A stretch of DNA of 52,608 nt from Phycisphaeraceae bacterium (GCA_028284155.1 JANQSF010000148.1:1-52608); one strand, 5' to 3'; positions 41,344 to 50,644 are shown, counted from the stretch's first letter. Numbers and translations: made by a program. Notes: generated by a model from the letters alone, not told the origin.

Positions 41344-42417
41344 CTACTTTTTGAGCAACTCGACCATCGCCTTGCCCATCGCCTCGCCCACGTTCATGTA
41401 CGTCTCGGCGTTGCCGCTGTAGTGGCCGTTGGACGCGCCGCCCTTGGAAAGCGGGTGGGTGTAAACGGTCGCGACATCGCCCTTGAACTGCGGGTACTTG
41501 CTCGCATTGCTGACGGCAAACTTGGCCGCGATGATGTCCTTCTCGTTGCCCTTGGCGTTGTCCTTATCGGTTTGGCCGAGCGTCGCGATAACGAACTTGG
41601 CCTTGGGCGCGTTGAAGTCCTTGCGCAGGGACTTAATCAAGTTGACCAGATTCTTTTCATACATCTTCGCGTGACCTGCGTTGTAGCGGTCCTTGTCGCC
41701 CTGCCACCAGAAGAAGCCGGCCACCTCGTAATTCGTCGCCCCGGGGTAGTACTTGCCCAAGTCCTTGAGCACGTCTTTGGCCCGCGCGATGTCGCCCGCG
41801 TACTGAACTCCGGCTGTCCAACCGATCGGCTTCGGGTCCGTGCCCTTCTCCCAACGCAGCGGCGTCTGACCGTAGCCGGCGTAAACATAAGTCTTGCCGT
41901 CCTTCGGATCCGTGAACTCGTATGAAGGCGAACCCGGCGGCAATAGGTCCCAACCGAGCGACCGGTTGCCGATCGCGCTCTTGAGGATCAGCACCGGCTC
42001 GTCATGGAAATGGCCCATGTGATGACCGATGCCGATCTCGACACCGATCCGACCGCCGGCCACCTGGAGCCAGTCGTTCTTGCGCAGCCGGGTCTTGCCC
42101 GGCCCGCCGCTGCCCATGACGGCCACGTTGCGGACGTCTTTACGCACCGTCCAGTTGCCCGCGTCATCGACGAGGTAGGGGTAAAGCTTGCGGTTCTTGA
42201 TCGCGTACTCAAGCGTGCCGTCCTTATCGCCGGCCACGCGGCCGAACTCAAGCATGTTTGACTGCCCCAGCAGGATGTAGACCTGCACGGGCTTGCTCAT
42301 GTCAGCCGGCTTGCCGTCGGGGTCGGGCAGCGTGTCCGCGGCGAACGCGGGACAAGTCATCATCAGCGCCGCGAGCGCGACCAGTTTCCAGTTAACCATC
42401 TGTCGATTCGTCGTCAT
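41344..42417 (-). CDS. Secreted SASA-domain esterase, single domain
   Basis: A 357-residue protein. Signal peptide around residues 1-28 (VNWKLVALAALMMTCPAFA-A). The catalytic block VYILLGQSNMLEFG (G-Q-S-N-M near 54) is the sialate-O-acetylesterase / carbohydrate esterase family 6 nucleophile. The rest fits the SASA alpha-beta fold: GIGHHMGHFHDEPVLILKS, EVAGFFWWQGDKDRYN and NAETYMNVGEAMGKAMVELLKK. It should deacetylate an extracellular sugar. AGAAAGG lies about 9 nt before the ATG. The same fold, interrupted by an insertion, forms the C-terminal half of the protein encoded at 44957-47158; the closing residues are nearly identical, so these are paralogues. Confidence 0.9.
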   Translation of the reverse strand: MTTNRQMVNWKLVALAALMMTCPAFAADTLPDPDGKPADMSKPVQVYILLGQSNMLEFGRVAGDKDGTLEYAIKNRKLYPYLVDDAGNWTVRKDVRNVAVMGSGGPGKTRLRKNDWLQVAGGRIGVEIGIGHHMGHFHDEPVLILKSAIGNRSLGWDLLPPGSPSYEFTDPKDGKTYVYAGYGQTPLRWEKGTDPKPIGWTAGVQYAGDIARAKDVLKDLGKYYPGATNYEVAGFFWWQGDKDRYNAGHAKMYEKNLVNLIKSLRKDFNAPKAKFVIATLGQTDKDNAKGNEKDIIAAKFAVSNASKYPQFKGDVATVYTHPLSKGGASNGHYSGNAETYMNVGEAMGKAMVELLKK

Positions 42418-42474
42418 CCTGAAATACCTTTCTTGAGTGTATGACTCGTTGAGTGCTGTGTTCAGCCTTACCGT

Positions 42475-44316
42475 TTACTGTTTCGCCTTGTTCACGGCCT
42501 GCAACGCCTTGAGCCGTTCAAGGATCTTGCCCGCCTGCTTCGCCTCTTCCGCCTTGCGATACACAAGCCGTTCGCCGGCTTCTTTGCTCATCGCCCGGCT
42601 CTCGCCCCGCCCCACCGCGCTGACAGCCGGGTCATCGCTCTCAGGCCAATCCCAGTCGTCGGTGCGGAAGCTATGCAACGGCAGCCACTGCTTGCCGTTG
42701 ACCTTCAGGTTGCCCGCCGGGCTGGTTGCCCACGCGTAGCGCACCGCCACCGGTTTCTCAACTAGTGGGCTCCACACGATTACCTTCGTCGCGTCGAAGT
42801 TCTTCTGAGCGACGTTCCAGACGCCGGCGTCCTTCGTCAACGGGTAGACCGCGTACGCCCTGTAAAACTTGCCCGACGCGTCCGCGATCGCAAAGCCCTT
42901 CAACACCGTCGACATATCGTCCGGCATGACCTTCTTGTCGAAGGTCAGCACGATGTGGTCGCCGTTCGGCTCAGCGGACACGAGCGATGCACTGTCCCAA
43001 TTGATGCTCATGCCGTAAACACGATTCAGCGCCCAGCGCGCCGCACGCTCGCCGTGTGCCCGCTTCTTGCGCGGGTGCAGCCCGGGGATCTGCACGTCGT
43101 ATCCGGGCAGGAACGCGGTGTTCGTCGTGTCCTTGACATCGCTCAAACCCAGCCGTTGCGCCTCGCGGATGTACGCGCCGGTCGAGTTCGTCCACTGCTC
43201 GAAGTTGTCGTCCGTCTGCGGGATGCTGCCCGCACAGAAACCGATGATGCCGACGGGCAGCGTCGCGTCGTTGAAGTCCTCCCGCCAGCCTTCGACCATC
43301 AGCTTCGTCAGCACGCGGTAGCGCTTCGGCCGACAGTTCGAAGCGATGGCGTTGTTGTAGCCCTGGTGGAACAGCACGCCCTTGATACTCAGCCCCTTGA
43401 ACGCGCCGAACATGCCGTTGTAACAGGCGCCGGCGTCGCTCGGGCTCCTACCGGGGATGCTCCACGAACGCAGGTCGGCGCGCGTCGGCTTGGCGGGCAG
43501 CTTGTCATCCGCCACGCCCTTTTTGCGCGCGTCGGCCACCTGCTTCTCCCAACGCGTCACCAGCTTTTGCACCGCCTCGTCCCAATCGAACTCCTTCCGC
43601 CGCTGCTCGACGTATGCCGCGTACTTCGCCGCCAGTGGGTTGTCGTCGAACTTGTGACGCGGGACGAGGCTCTCAATCGACGCGCCGCCGCGCGCGTTGT
43701 CGATCACACCGATCGGGACCTGCAACACCCGCTGCACACGCGACGCGAACACGTAGCCGATCGCTGACATCCGGTTCGCGACCTCCGGCGTGCAGACGTT
43801 CCAGCCCTCGACCCGGTCGTCCGGCAGGTCGGTCTGCATCGTGTACGACTCGTTCGGCGAAATCCTGATGTGACGCAGCAGCGGCAGGTGCGCCTGCGCA
43901 CTTTCCAGGTCGCTCTGCTCCGTGCCGCCCAGGCCCCAGGCCATGTTGCTCTGGCCGTTCATGACCCAGACATCGCCGACGACGATGTTGTTCAGCTCGA
44001 TCGCCTCGTCGCCGGCCGACACCGTCAGCGTTTGGCCTTCGGCGTTCGCCGGGCGGGCCGGTAACGTCACCCGCCACGCGCCGCGTTTGGCGTCGGCCGT
44101 CGCTTGCGACTTTTCATCGCCGAAGCGAACAACGACCTTTTCCCCGGCGTCCGCCCAGCCCCACACGGTGATCGGCTTGTCGCGCTGCAAGACCATGTTG
44201 CTCGAAAAGATGCGGTGCGTCTTGAGCGCGGCGGCGGCGGGTTGAGCCGACGCGCTGAGCAGCACCGTGAGCAACAACGCTACAACAGGTAACTTTGTCA
44301 AACGATCAACCATCAT
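42475..44316 (-). CDS. Sialate O-acetylesterase family protein, large form
   Basis: A 613-residue secreted protein with signal peptide (LPVVALLLTVLLSASAQPAAA) and the full-length sialate-9-O-acetylesterase layout: an N-terminal beta domain (residues about 30-110, VLQRDKPITVWGWADAGEKV), the nucleophile region GDVWVMNGQSNMAWG near 120, a central GVIDNARGGASIESLVP segment, the VLFHQGYNN strand and a late HPRKKRAHGERAARWAL where the family places its catalytic acid and histidine. It is longer than the neighbour and not its duplicate. The substrate could be acetylated algal polysaccharide or sialic acid, not decidable here. Two ATG codons in a row (44316 and 44313) share an AGGAC ribosome-binding site. 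Confidence 0.9.
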   Translation of the reverse strand: MMVDRLTKLPVVALLLTVLLSASAQPAAAALKTHRIFSSNMVLQRDKPITVWGWADAGEKVVVRFGDEKSQATADAKRGAWRVTLPARPANAEGQTLTVSAGDEAIELNNIVVGDVWVMNGQSNMAWGLGGTEQSDLESAQAHLPLLRHIRISPNESYTMQTDLPDDRVEGWNVCTPEVANRMSAIGYVFASRVQRVLQVPIGVIDNARGGASIESLVPRHKFDDNPLAAKYAAYVEQRRKEFDWDEAVQKLVTRWEKQVADARKKGVADDKLPAKPTRADLRSWSIPGRSPSDAGACYNGMFGAFKGLSIKGVLFHQGYNNAIASNCRPKRYRVLTKLMVEGWREDFNDATLPVGIIGFCAGSIPQTDDNFEQWTNSTGAYIREAQRLGLSDVKDTTNTAFLPGYDVQIPGLHPRKKRAHGERAARWALNRVYGMSINWDSASLVSAEPNGDHIVLTFDKKVMPDDMSTVLKGFAIADASGKFYRAYAVYPLTKDAGVWNVAQKNFDATKVIVWSPLVEKPVAVRYAWATSPAGNLKVNGKQWLPLHSFRTDDWDWPESDDPAVSAVGRGESRAMSKEAGERLVYRKAEEAKQAGKILERLKALQAVNKAKQ

Positions 44317-44367
44317 CGTGTGTCCTAGTCATGAAAGTACGGAGATCGGCGAGGCGGTGTCCTGCCG

Positions 44368-44862
44368 GACGGGCCTGCTCACCCCCGGGGCGCCGCAGCG
44401 GCTTGGCGCTGCGCTTCAACGGAATGGCTGCGCCGTGAAGACCACATGAGTTGAGGGGCTTCGCCGCCAGCCCCTCAAACTCCCCGGCTCCCCCGCGGAA
44501 GGCGGGCGAAGGATGAGTATCTTTAGCTTGCGCTTGACCGTTTCGGGTGCCACACTTTGGCTCGGCAAAGTGTGAATCGGTCACCGGAGCACGTGCGTAA
44601 CGCCGCACACTTTGCAAAGCCAAAGTGTGGCACCAGTTGCGAAAGGGCATTTTACAACCCGCTGTGTCCATCGCGCACCGCGCCCTCCGGGGGCAGCCGG
44701 GGGTTTGGGGCTGGCCGCGGAAGGCCCCAATCGGCCGCGCGATTGATGTGTGCGGCGCGGGACGGGTCATCGCGGGCGAAACACAGTTGTTCACTGGCGC
44801 CAAGTTTGAGCCACTCTGGCGACCCCCGGGGGTGAAGAGGCCCGCACGGCGAGTGCATTGCC
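44368..44862 (+). repeat. Long intergenic repeat, copy R2, with inserted palindrome
   Basis: Matches R1 at 19463-19766 in the same orientation. Unlike R1 it has imperfect terminal inverted repeats (44368-44405 versus 44808-44845, sharing CGGGCCT and CACCCCCGGGG blocks) and an extra ~160 bp in its middle, including a separate palindrome (44546-44634). Confidence 0.78.
44546..44634. repeat. Palindrome GGTGCCACACTTTGGC inside repeat R2
   Basis: Arms GGTGCCACACTTTGGC (44546-44561) and GCCAAAGTGTGGCACC (44619-44634) are perfectly complementary, with a second pair of CAAAGTGTG/CACACTTTG arms inside. R1 lacks it. Confidence 0.88.
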
Positions 44863-44956
44863 CTCTTCTTGCCTCAGCCAACCTGTCAAAACGGGCTTGC
44901 ATCATGGAATCAGACTCAATGCGGCTTTGCGATTCGAATCTTGATGGCTCAGCTTG

Positions 44957-47158
44957 TTATTGCTTGTCAGTCGCTTTCTGTAACTCAACCATCGCCTTAC
45001 CCATCGCCTCGCCGACGAGCATGTATGTCTCGGCGTTCTGGTTGTAGTGGAAGCCTTGGTTGCGCGGCGAGACCTCGGCCGCTTTCCAGAAGCCGCGCGT
45101 CTCCACCGTTTTCACATTGCCCTTGAACTTGGGGTACTTGCCCGCGTCGCCGTCTACGGCGAGCTGCGCCTTGGCGACGGTCAGCGCGTGGCCCGACATC
45201 TCCCAGCCGCCGAACCCGATCGTCGCGACGACGAACGGCGCGTCGGGGGCGTTGAACTGCTTGCGCAGCGTGTTGATCAGGTGGACGAGGTTCTGCTCGT
45301 AACGCGCCGCGTGCACGGCGTTGCCCTGGTCCTTGTGGCCTTGCCACCAGGCGAAGCCGGCGATCTCGTAGCCGCGCCCCTTCCAGTGCGGGAACGACTT
45401 GTCGAAGTCAGCCAACACTTGCCTAGCCGCGTTGCAGCAGTCGTCGTACTGCTTGCCCGCATACCAGTTGACGAACTTCGGCTCACCGCCCTTGTCCCAC
45501 GACGGCGCGCGGTCTTTGTAGCCCGCGTAAACCTTGCCGTCGACCTCGTAACGCTCGCTGCCCGGCGGCAGGTAGTCCCACGCCAGACTGCGGTTGCCCT
45601 GCGACGCCTTGAGGATCAGCACCGGCTCATCATGTAAGTTGCCGACCATGTGCCCGAAACCGAGTTCCGGGCCGATGCTGTTGGCGCCCGCGCCGCAGCC
45701 GACGCTCAGCCACTTGTTCGCGCCGGCGGTCACAACGCCCTTGTACCACACGTCGTCGCGCGACACCCAGTTGCCCTGCCTATCAACCAGATAGGGGAAC
45801 TTGCCGTCCTGCTTCACGACGGTCGCCAGCGTACCGGGGATGTCGATCCGCGCGATCCAACCCAGCCCGTTGGCCTGGTCGTTGAAATACTCGAGCCGAA
45901 ACGGCACCTTCTTGCCGGCCGTCAGCTTGATGTGCTTGTGCACCGCGTCCTTGCCGACCTCTCTGCGATAGACCTCCTTGCCATCGACCCGCATGCTGTT
46001 GTACGTCGAGCCGCCGTAGCCGGGGCGGAACTCGTACACGCCGGTTTTCTTGACCCGGATGTGACCGCGCACGATCTGCTTGCCGCCGCCGGGGTAGGGC
46101 GTCGGGTGCACGCCCCCGAACTTCTCAAGCTTCAGGGTCTTGATCGGCTTGGCCTTGTCGTAGTCGAATTTGGGGAACGAGCTGACGGGATAGACCGAAA
46201 GCACGGGGTCGATGAACTGGTCGCCCCACCGCGACCCGCCGCCCGTGACCTGGCCGATGCCGACCATGTTTGATTGACCGGAAAGGATGTAGACCTTGAC
46301 GGGCTTCTGCTTGCCCGTCGTCTGCGCGGCGATCGGCGTGCTGCCGATCGCCTTGCTAATCATGAAGTCGGTCAGTTTCTTCGACTCGAACCAGCCGGAC
46401 CACATGTTGTGACCCTGGCCCTTGACGACCTCGACGGACACCGGCCCGCCCAACGCCTTGTAGCGGGCCGCGAGCAAACCCGAGTTCGCCTCCAGCGGGA
46501 CGACTTTGTCGCTGTCGCCGTGGATGTGATGGATCGGCACCTTCGCTTTGGCCAGCGGCGCGAGTCGATCGACAGGGTTGTGTTCTTTGAGCTTGGCTTG
46601 CAAGCCGTCCGGCGACAGGCCAAACGCCGGCGCAGCCCGCGCGACGCCTGGGTAACTCGTGACGTTGCACACGGGGTAGATGCCCGCGACGCCGCCGACC
46701 GACTCGGGGTGTTCGACGGCCCAGTTGTAGAGCATCAGCCCGCCGCGGCTGCGCGCCAGCAACACGGGCTTGCGACCGAAGCCGCGTTGGGTCGTCAGGT
46801 GCTCGTACAACGACTGGTAAACCGCCCGCCCCTTCGGGCTGCCGTATGACTCGCCCACGTCGATGCCGGCGATGGCGACACCCGCCGCGTGCAGCCGGTC
46901 GAACATCCACCGCTCCGCCCCACCGGGCAGACCGCGCCCCAACGTCGGCGCATACCAGACCCACGGCGTCGGCCCATCGACGCGCGCCGACTTGGGCGGC
47001 ATCATGACAAACGCCTTGTGGTCGGCGACCGTGAAGTCCTCACGCCGGTCGAGCGCCGACTCGGCGCGGGCGGTCGGGGGCGTCGCGAGCAGCACGGCCG
47101 CACAAAGGCAATACGCGCTGACAACAATCGGAATTCGACAGGTCATCCGCGGGTCCAT
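44957..47158 (-). CDS. Three-part secreted esterase: alpha/beta hydrolase plus SASA domain split by an inserted beta domain
   Basis: A 733-residue protein. Residues about 1-32 are a signal peptide. Residues 35-275 form an alpha/beta hydrolase with the nucleophile elbow LLARSRGG (Ser137), HGDSDKVVPLEANSG (Asp near 217) and GQGHNMW (His250). At 290 a SASA-type esterase starts with VYILSGQSNMVG (Ser296), but about 145 residues of a beta-rich, PA14/GLEYA-like domain (308-453, with GVYEFRPGYGG) then intervene, after which the SASA fold continues (FPYLVDRQGNW to the end). The second half closely matches the 357-residue protein at 41344-42417 without the insertion. Start ATG 47158; ATG 47146 is an alternative. 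It would carry two ester-hydrolysing sites and a carbohydrate-binding insert for attacking acetylated glycans outside the cell. Confidence 0.88.
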   Translation of the reverse strand: MDPRMTCRIPIVVSAYCLCAAVLLATPPTARAESALDRREDFTVADHKAFVMMPPKSARVDGPTPWVWYAPTLGRGLPGGAERWMFDRLHAAGVAIAGIDVGESYGSPKGRAVYQSLYEHLTTQRGFGRKPVLLARSRGGLMLYNWAVEHPESVGGVAGIYPVCNVTSYPGVARAAPAFGLSPDGLQAKLKEHNPVDRLAPLAKAKVPIHHIHGDSDKVVPLEANSGLLAARYKALGGPVSVEVVKGQGHNMWSGWFESKKLTDFMISKAIGSTPIAAQTTGKQKPVKVYILSGQSNMVGIGQVTGGGSRWGDQFIDPVLSVYPVSSFPKFDYDKAKPIKTLKLEKFGGVHPTPYPGGGKQIVRGHIRVKKTGVYEFRPGYGGSTYNSMRVDGKEVYRREVGKDAVHKHIKLTAGKKVPFRLEYFNDQANGLGWIARIDIPGTLATVVKQDGKFPYLVDRQGNWVSRDDVWYKGVVTAGANKWLSVGCGAGANSIGPELGFGHMVGNLHDEPVLILKASQGNRSLAWDYLPPGSERYEVDGKVYAGYKDRAPSWDKGGEPKFVNWYAGKQYDDCCNAARQVLADFDKSFPHWKGRGYEIAGFAWWQGHKDQGNAVHAARYEQNLVHLINTLRKQFNAPDAPFVVATIGFGGWEMSGHALTVAKAQLAVDGDAGKYPKFKGNVKTVETRGFWKAAEVSPRNQGFHYNQNAETYMLVGEAMGKAMVELQKATDKQ

Positions 47159-47298
47159 TTCAGGTCGGGGCTCAGCCAACACCGTCTCCCACGCAGGTCT
47201 AATTATTGTGGTTTGGGCCGACCCAATGACGCATAAAAATGGCCAAATACCGAAAAAATCACGTCCAGCCCCGACCTCGCACGGCCTAGAAGCCGCCA

Positions 47299-47327
47299 CA
47301 AAAAACAACTCCGGCGGTGGCCGGAGT
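47299..47327 (-). terminator. Intrinsic terminator of the LamG PEP-CTERM gene
   Basis: Read on the minus strand, ACTCCGGC-CACC-GCCGGAGT is followed by TGTTTTTTG. It lies about 40 bp after the stop of the gene at 47369-48760. Confidence 0.88.
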
Positions 47328-47368
47328 CGTGTGTGAATCCAGATTGAGTCGATGCCGACGCCCGCGGG

Positions 47369-48760
47369 TCACGCCGCGCGTCGTCGCCGACGCATCGCCA
47401 AGCCCGCAATGCCGATCAGCGCGAGCGTCGCCGTCGCCGGTTCGGGGACGGCCGCCTCGGTCACGAAACCGATCACATTGATCCCATCCAGGCCGGTGTT
47501 GTTGCCCGTGCCGTTCGAGCCTTCTGCCAGGATCTGAAGCGTCCAAGTCTCACTGCCGCTCAGGGTCACCGGGGCGGCGAAAGTCAACGTCTCGATCCCT
47601 GACGTGCCGCTGACGTTCAGATTCGTGATCGTCGCGACCTGTCCCGACAGCGATCCGATAAGTGCCGCCGTCCAGTCGACCGACCGGCTTGGGCCTTGGA
47701 AGACACCGCTGTTGTTGAAGTGCTGCCAATCGAGCACGACGTCTTGGACAATGACGTCTGAACCCTCCACCAAGACCGGGATGTCCACACTCCAAGGGCC
47801 TTCATTGCCCGTGTTGCGGTCTGGTGCGAAGTGACCCTGCGCGTTTGCCGAATCAAACAACCCGCCGAACGTGCCGCCACCGACAGGCACCGCCGTCAGG
47901 TCGCCGGGGTCGGCCACGCCGTTGACGACCCACGCAATCGTACTCGCCGTCGCACCGGCGACCGTTCGGCCGGTGAAATCCGTACTCAGGATGGTCACCG
48001 GCACATTCCCCGACAGGTCGTTCAGCGAGAAGCCGGGGTTGTTGAACAGCGCGACGATGTCGCCGTCGCTCAACGCCGTGTCGTACAACTGCACGTCGTC
48101 GACGGAGCCGTCGAAGCTGTTGTTCTGGAAGTTGCTGCCGATCCGGAATTCGCCTGCCCCGAGCGCGGTGTCCAAGGTGATGCCCGTGCCGCCGCTGGCC
48201 GTGCCGGTAACGGCCGCCTGCACGCCGTTGATGAACACATCGACGTCGCCCGTCAGCGACGCGCCGGAATTCACGCGCATCGCGATGTGGTACCAGTCGT
48301 TCGGCGTGACATCGCCGCCGCCGTACGTCACGTTGCCGCCGCCGTGCCGGAAACGGATACCGCTGCCTTCAACGGTGAAGTTAAACGCGTTACCCGCGCC
48401 CGACGTGCCGTAACCGACGAACTTACGGTCCTGGCTGGCCTGATCGGGGTTGATCCAGGCAATCATCGTGCGTTCGGCGGCGCCGATGGGCAGAGCGGCG
48501 CCAACGTTCGCCACGAAGTAATTGCCGCCGCCACCCGGGAAGTCGTAGGCGTTGCCAGCCGGGGCACCGGAGGTGACCCAACTCCCCCCGCCACCGACCT
48601 TGTTGGCGGTATTGCCAAGCGAAGACGCATCCGCGGCCGACGTGCCAGTGCCCTCGTCCAGCCGCCAGTGGCCGATCAGCGCCGCGTCGAGTGTACTCGT
48701 GAACATGGACATTACCGCCGCGCACGCGACAACGATTGAAATCCGCGCACTCAATTGCAT
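47369..48760 (-). CDS. PEP-CTERM surface protein with LamG-like domain and shared C-terminal module
   Basis: A 463-residue exported protein. Signal peptide to about residue 28; a concanavalin/LamG-like domain (30-215) starting LIGHWRLDEGTGTSAADAS, with WYHIAMRV and GSVDDVQLYDTALSDGDI; then a ~180-residue module (about 254-433) beginning VTILSTDFTGRTVAGATAS that also occurs in the next gene; then the PEP-CTERM sorting signal VPEPATATLALIGIAGLA and RRRR end. Exosortase should cleave the signal and anchor or release the protein. Start ATG 48760 with GGAG 9 nt upstream, in preference to a TTG two codons earlier. Terminators before and after show that it is transcribed alone. Confidence 0.92.
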   Translation of the reverse strand: MQLSARISIVVACAAVMSMFTSTLDAALIGHWRLDEGTGTSAADASSLGNTANKVGGGGSWVTSGAPAGNAYDFPGGGGNYFVANVGAALPIGAAERTMIAWINPDQASQDRKFVGYGTSGAGNAFNFTVEGSGIRFRHGGGNVTYGGGDVTPNDWYHIAMRVNSGASLTGDVDVFINGVQAAVTGTASGGTGITLDTALGAGEFRIGSNFQNNSFDGSVDDVQLYDTALSDGDIVALFNNPGFSLNDLSGNVPVTILSTDFTGRTVAGATASTIAWVVNGVADPGDLTAVPVGGGTFGGLFDSANAQGHFAPDRNTGNEGPWSVDIPVLVEGSDVIVQDVVLDWQHFNNSGVFQGPSRSVDWTAALIGSLSGQVATITNLNVSGTSGIETLTFAAPVTLSGSETWTLQILAEGSNGTGNNTGLDGINVIGFVTEAAVPEPATATLALIGIAGLAMRRRRRAA

Positions 48761-48942
48761 CGTCAATTCTCCGCTTCTGGGTGTTGCAAGGTCCGAGAAC
48801 TTCTACATCTCACTCCGGCATTCACATTCTTTCCCCTCAGGAATCGTACCACATATTTGGGTCCAGGACGCATAAAAGGCATCTCCAGATCGCACATTCT
48901 ACGAGCAGGCTCGGCTTGAAGCTGCCCAGCCACCCCGATTGC

Positions 48943-48970
48943 AAAAACAACCCCTGCCGAAGCAGGGGTT
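48943..48970 (-). terminator. Intrinsic terminator of the second PEP-CTERM gene
   Basis: On the minus strand, AACCCCTGC-TTCG-GCAGGGGTT followed by GTTTTTGC. It lies ~35 bp after the stop of the gene at 49004 and separates it from the LamG gene. Confidence 0.9.
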
Positions 48971-49003
48971 GCAGTTGATGATGACAACAAGTTGTCGCGG
49001 TGA

Positions 49004-50566
49004 TCACGCCGCCGCTCGTCGTCGCCGACGCATCGCCAAACCGGCGATGCCGAGCAGTGCGAGCGTGGCGGTCGCCGGTTCGGGCACGGCCGCTTCGGAT
49101 ACGATCCCGATGACATTAATGCCGTCGAGGCCGGTGTTGTTGCCTGTGGTGGTGGTCGACACGGCCCGGATTCTCATGATCCAGTCCTGGTCAGCGGTCA
49201 GAAAGACGGAACCGAAGTCCAACGTCGTCTCGCCGAAGCCACCGCTGCCTGTATTCACCGTTTCGCTGTCGACCAAACCTGCCACCTGCCCGATGAGTTC
49301 CACCGTCCAGTCCAGTGGCCGATTGATGCCAGCCGACTGAAACGCGCCGCCGTTGTTAAAGTGTTGCCAGTCTAGAACGACTTGCTGAATCTCCACCGGC
49401 CCGCCTTCCAGGGCGATCGGGATATCGACCTCCCAAGGCCCTTCGTTCGCCACATTCAGGTCGGGGGCGAAATGTCCTTGAGAGTTCGGGGTGTCAAACA
49501 GTTGGAACGTTCCGGGTGCCGCGTTGTTGATGTCGACGGCCGTCAGATCGCCCGGGTCGGCCACGCCGTTGGTGAGCCATGGGATGCTGCTCGCCGTCGC
49601 GCCGGCGACCGTTCGACCGGCGAAGTCGGTGCTGAGGATGGTCACGGGCATGGGCGGAGCCGGGCCGCCGCCGGTCACGATCAGGTCGCCCGGGCCTGAG
49701 ATCAACGGGTCGCCGTTCGCTGTGGTCAACCCGAGCGCCGCGTTGAACGTCCCGGCCCCTTGATCGACACCGTCAACAAAGAACGCAGAGACGACCTCCG
49801 TCTGGTTCAGGATGAGCTTGGACGCCAGGCGATGGTCGCGTCCGCCGTTCAGGTGCAGCGCAGCCGAGTCGGCGATGGTGTTACTAGCATTGATGCGCAA
49901 CGTCGCGCCGCGGGCGGGATCGCCATTACTGCGGCCGTTAATCGTCACGTCGCCCATTCCCAGTGCGCCGTCGACCTCGGCGTCGACACGCCAACTGTCG
50001 TCGGCGTCGGCGGTGAAGCCGTCGAATGTATTCGCCGCGTCGAGGATACCGGTGTTGTTGTTGTTGCCGATGAGGGTCAATGCGCCGGGACCGCTGAACG
50101 CACTATCAAACTCGCGCGTCCGGTGGTGCGCCGACGTCGACGGGCTCAGGTGGATGCTCGCGTCGCCGGACAACTCGAAGTTGTTCGCGATGTTGAGGTT
50201 CTCGGGCATGCGCAATCGAATCTGCGTGCCGTCGTGCATCGTGACGGTCGAACTGCCCAAGGCGTTGATGCTGTTGCTGCGCAGGGTCGTCCACCCGGTT
50301 TGTAATGTCGAGTTCGGCATCAGGGTCAGACCGCCGGAATAGGTCGGCGTCGAGTCGTTCCACGCCTCGGCCAACACACCTGCCGCGACGACCGCGTTGG
50401 CCGAACCGCTGGGCACGCCCATGTCCCAGTTGCCCGCGAAATTCCACGTGTCGTGACCGCCGAGGTTACTCGTCGTGCCCGTAATGGTGGTCGCGCTGGC
50501 CGTGCCAGACGCCAGCAACATCAAAGCAGCAGCCAACACGACCGTCGTGTGTGCGTTCCGTTTCAT
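49004..50566 (-). CDS. PEP-CTERM surface protein with beta-repeat N-terminal part and shared C-terminal module
   Basis: A 520-residue secreted protein. Signal peptide VVLAAALMLLASGTASA; a beta-strand-rich N-terminal part (about 28-300) of the autotransporter-like passenger style (FELSGDASIHLSPSTSA, GPGALTLIGNNNNTGIL, GDVTINGRSNGD), then the same ~185-residue module (305-492) as the LamG protein, beginning VTILSTDFAGRTVAGATAS, then the sorting signal VPEPATATLALLGIAGLA with Arg run. GGAGAGACGGACATG forms its start context and is shared with the upstream gene at 50645. It follows that gene by 78 bp and probably shares its transcript. Adhesive or structural surface role is inferred. Confidence 0.9.
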   Translation of the reverse strand: MKRNAHTTVVLAAALMLLASGTASATTITGTTSNLGGHDTWNFAGNWDMGVPSGSANAVVAAGVLAEAWNDSTPTYSGGLTLMPNSTLQTGWTTLRSNSINALGSSTVTMHDGTQIRLRMPENLNIANNFELSGDASIHLSPSTSAHHRTREFDSAFSGPGALTLIGNNNNTGILDAANTFDGFTADADDSWRVDAEVDGALGMGDVTINGRSNGDPARGATLRINASNTIADSAALHLNGGRDHRLASKLILNQTEVVSAFFVDGVDQGAGTFNAALGLTTANGDPLISGPGDLIVTGGGPAPPMPVTILSTDFAGRTVAGATASSIPWLTNGVADPGDLTAVDINNAAPGTFQLFDTPNSQGHFAPDLNVANEGPWEVDIPIALEGGPVEIQQVVLDWQHFNNGGAFQSAGINRPLDWTVELIGQVAGLVDSETVNTGSGGFGETTLDFGSVFLTADQDWIMRIRAVSTTTTGNNTGLDGINVIGIVSEAAVPEPATATLALLGIAGLAMRRRRRAAA

Positions 50567-50644
50567 GTCCGTCTCTCCGAATTCGTGTGTGTGGAAGCGA
50601 TCTCATTTCCGTGCGCGGCTTCAGCCGAGAGGTCTCGGGCTTGA

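Larger units (their letters stand above)
44317..44956. other. Intergenic region filled by the long repeat R2
   Basis: A 640-bp gap between two minus-strand esterase genes. Almost all of it is repeat R2 (44368-44862). Frames reading through it are rich in Arg, Pro and Ala with no recognisable domain, and I do not annotate them. Confidence 0.7.
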
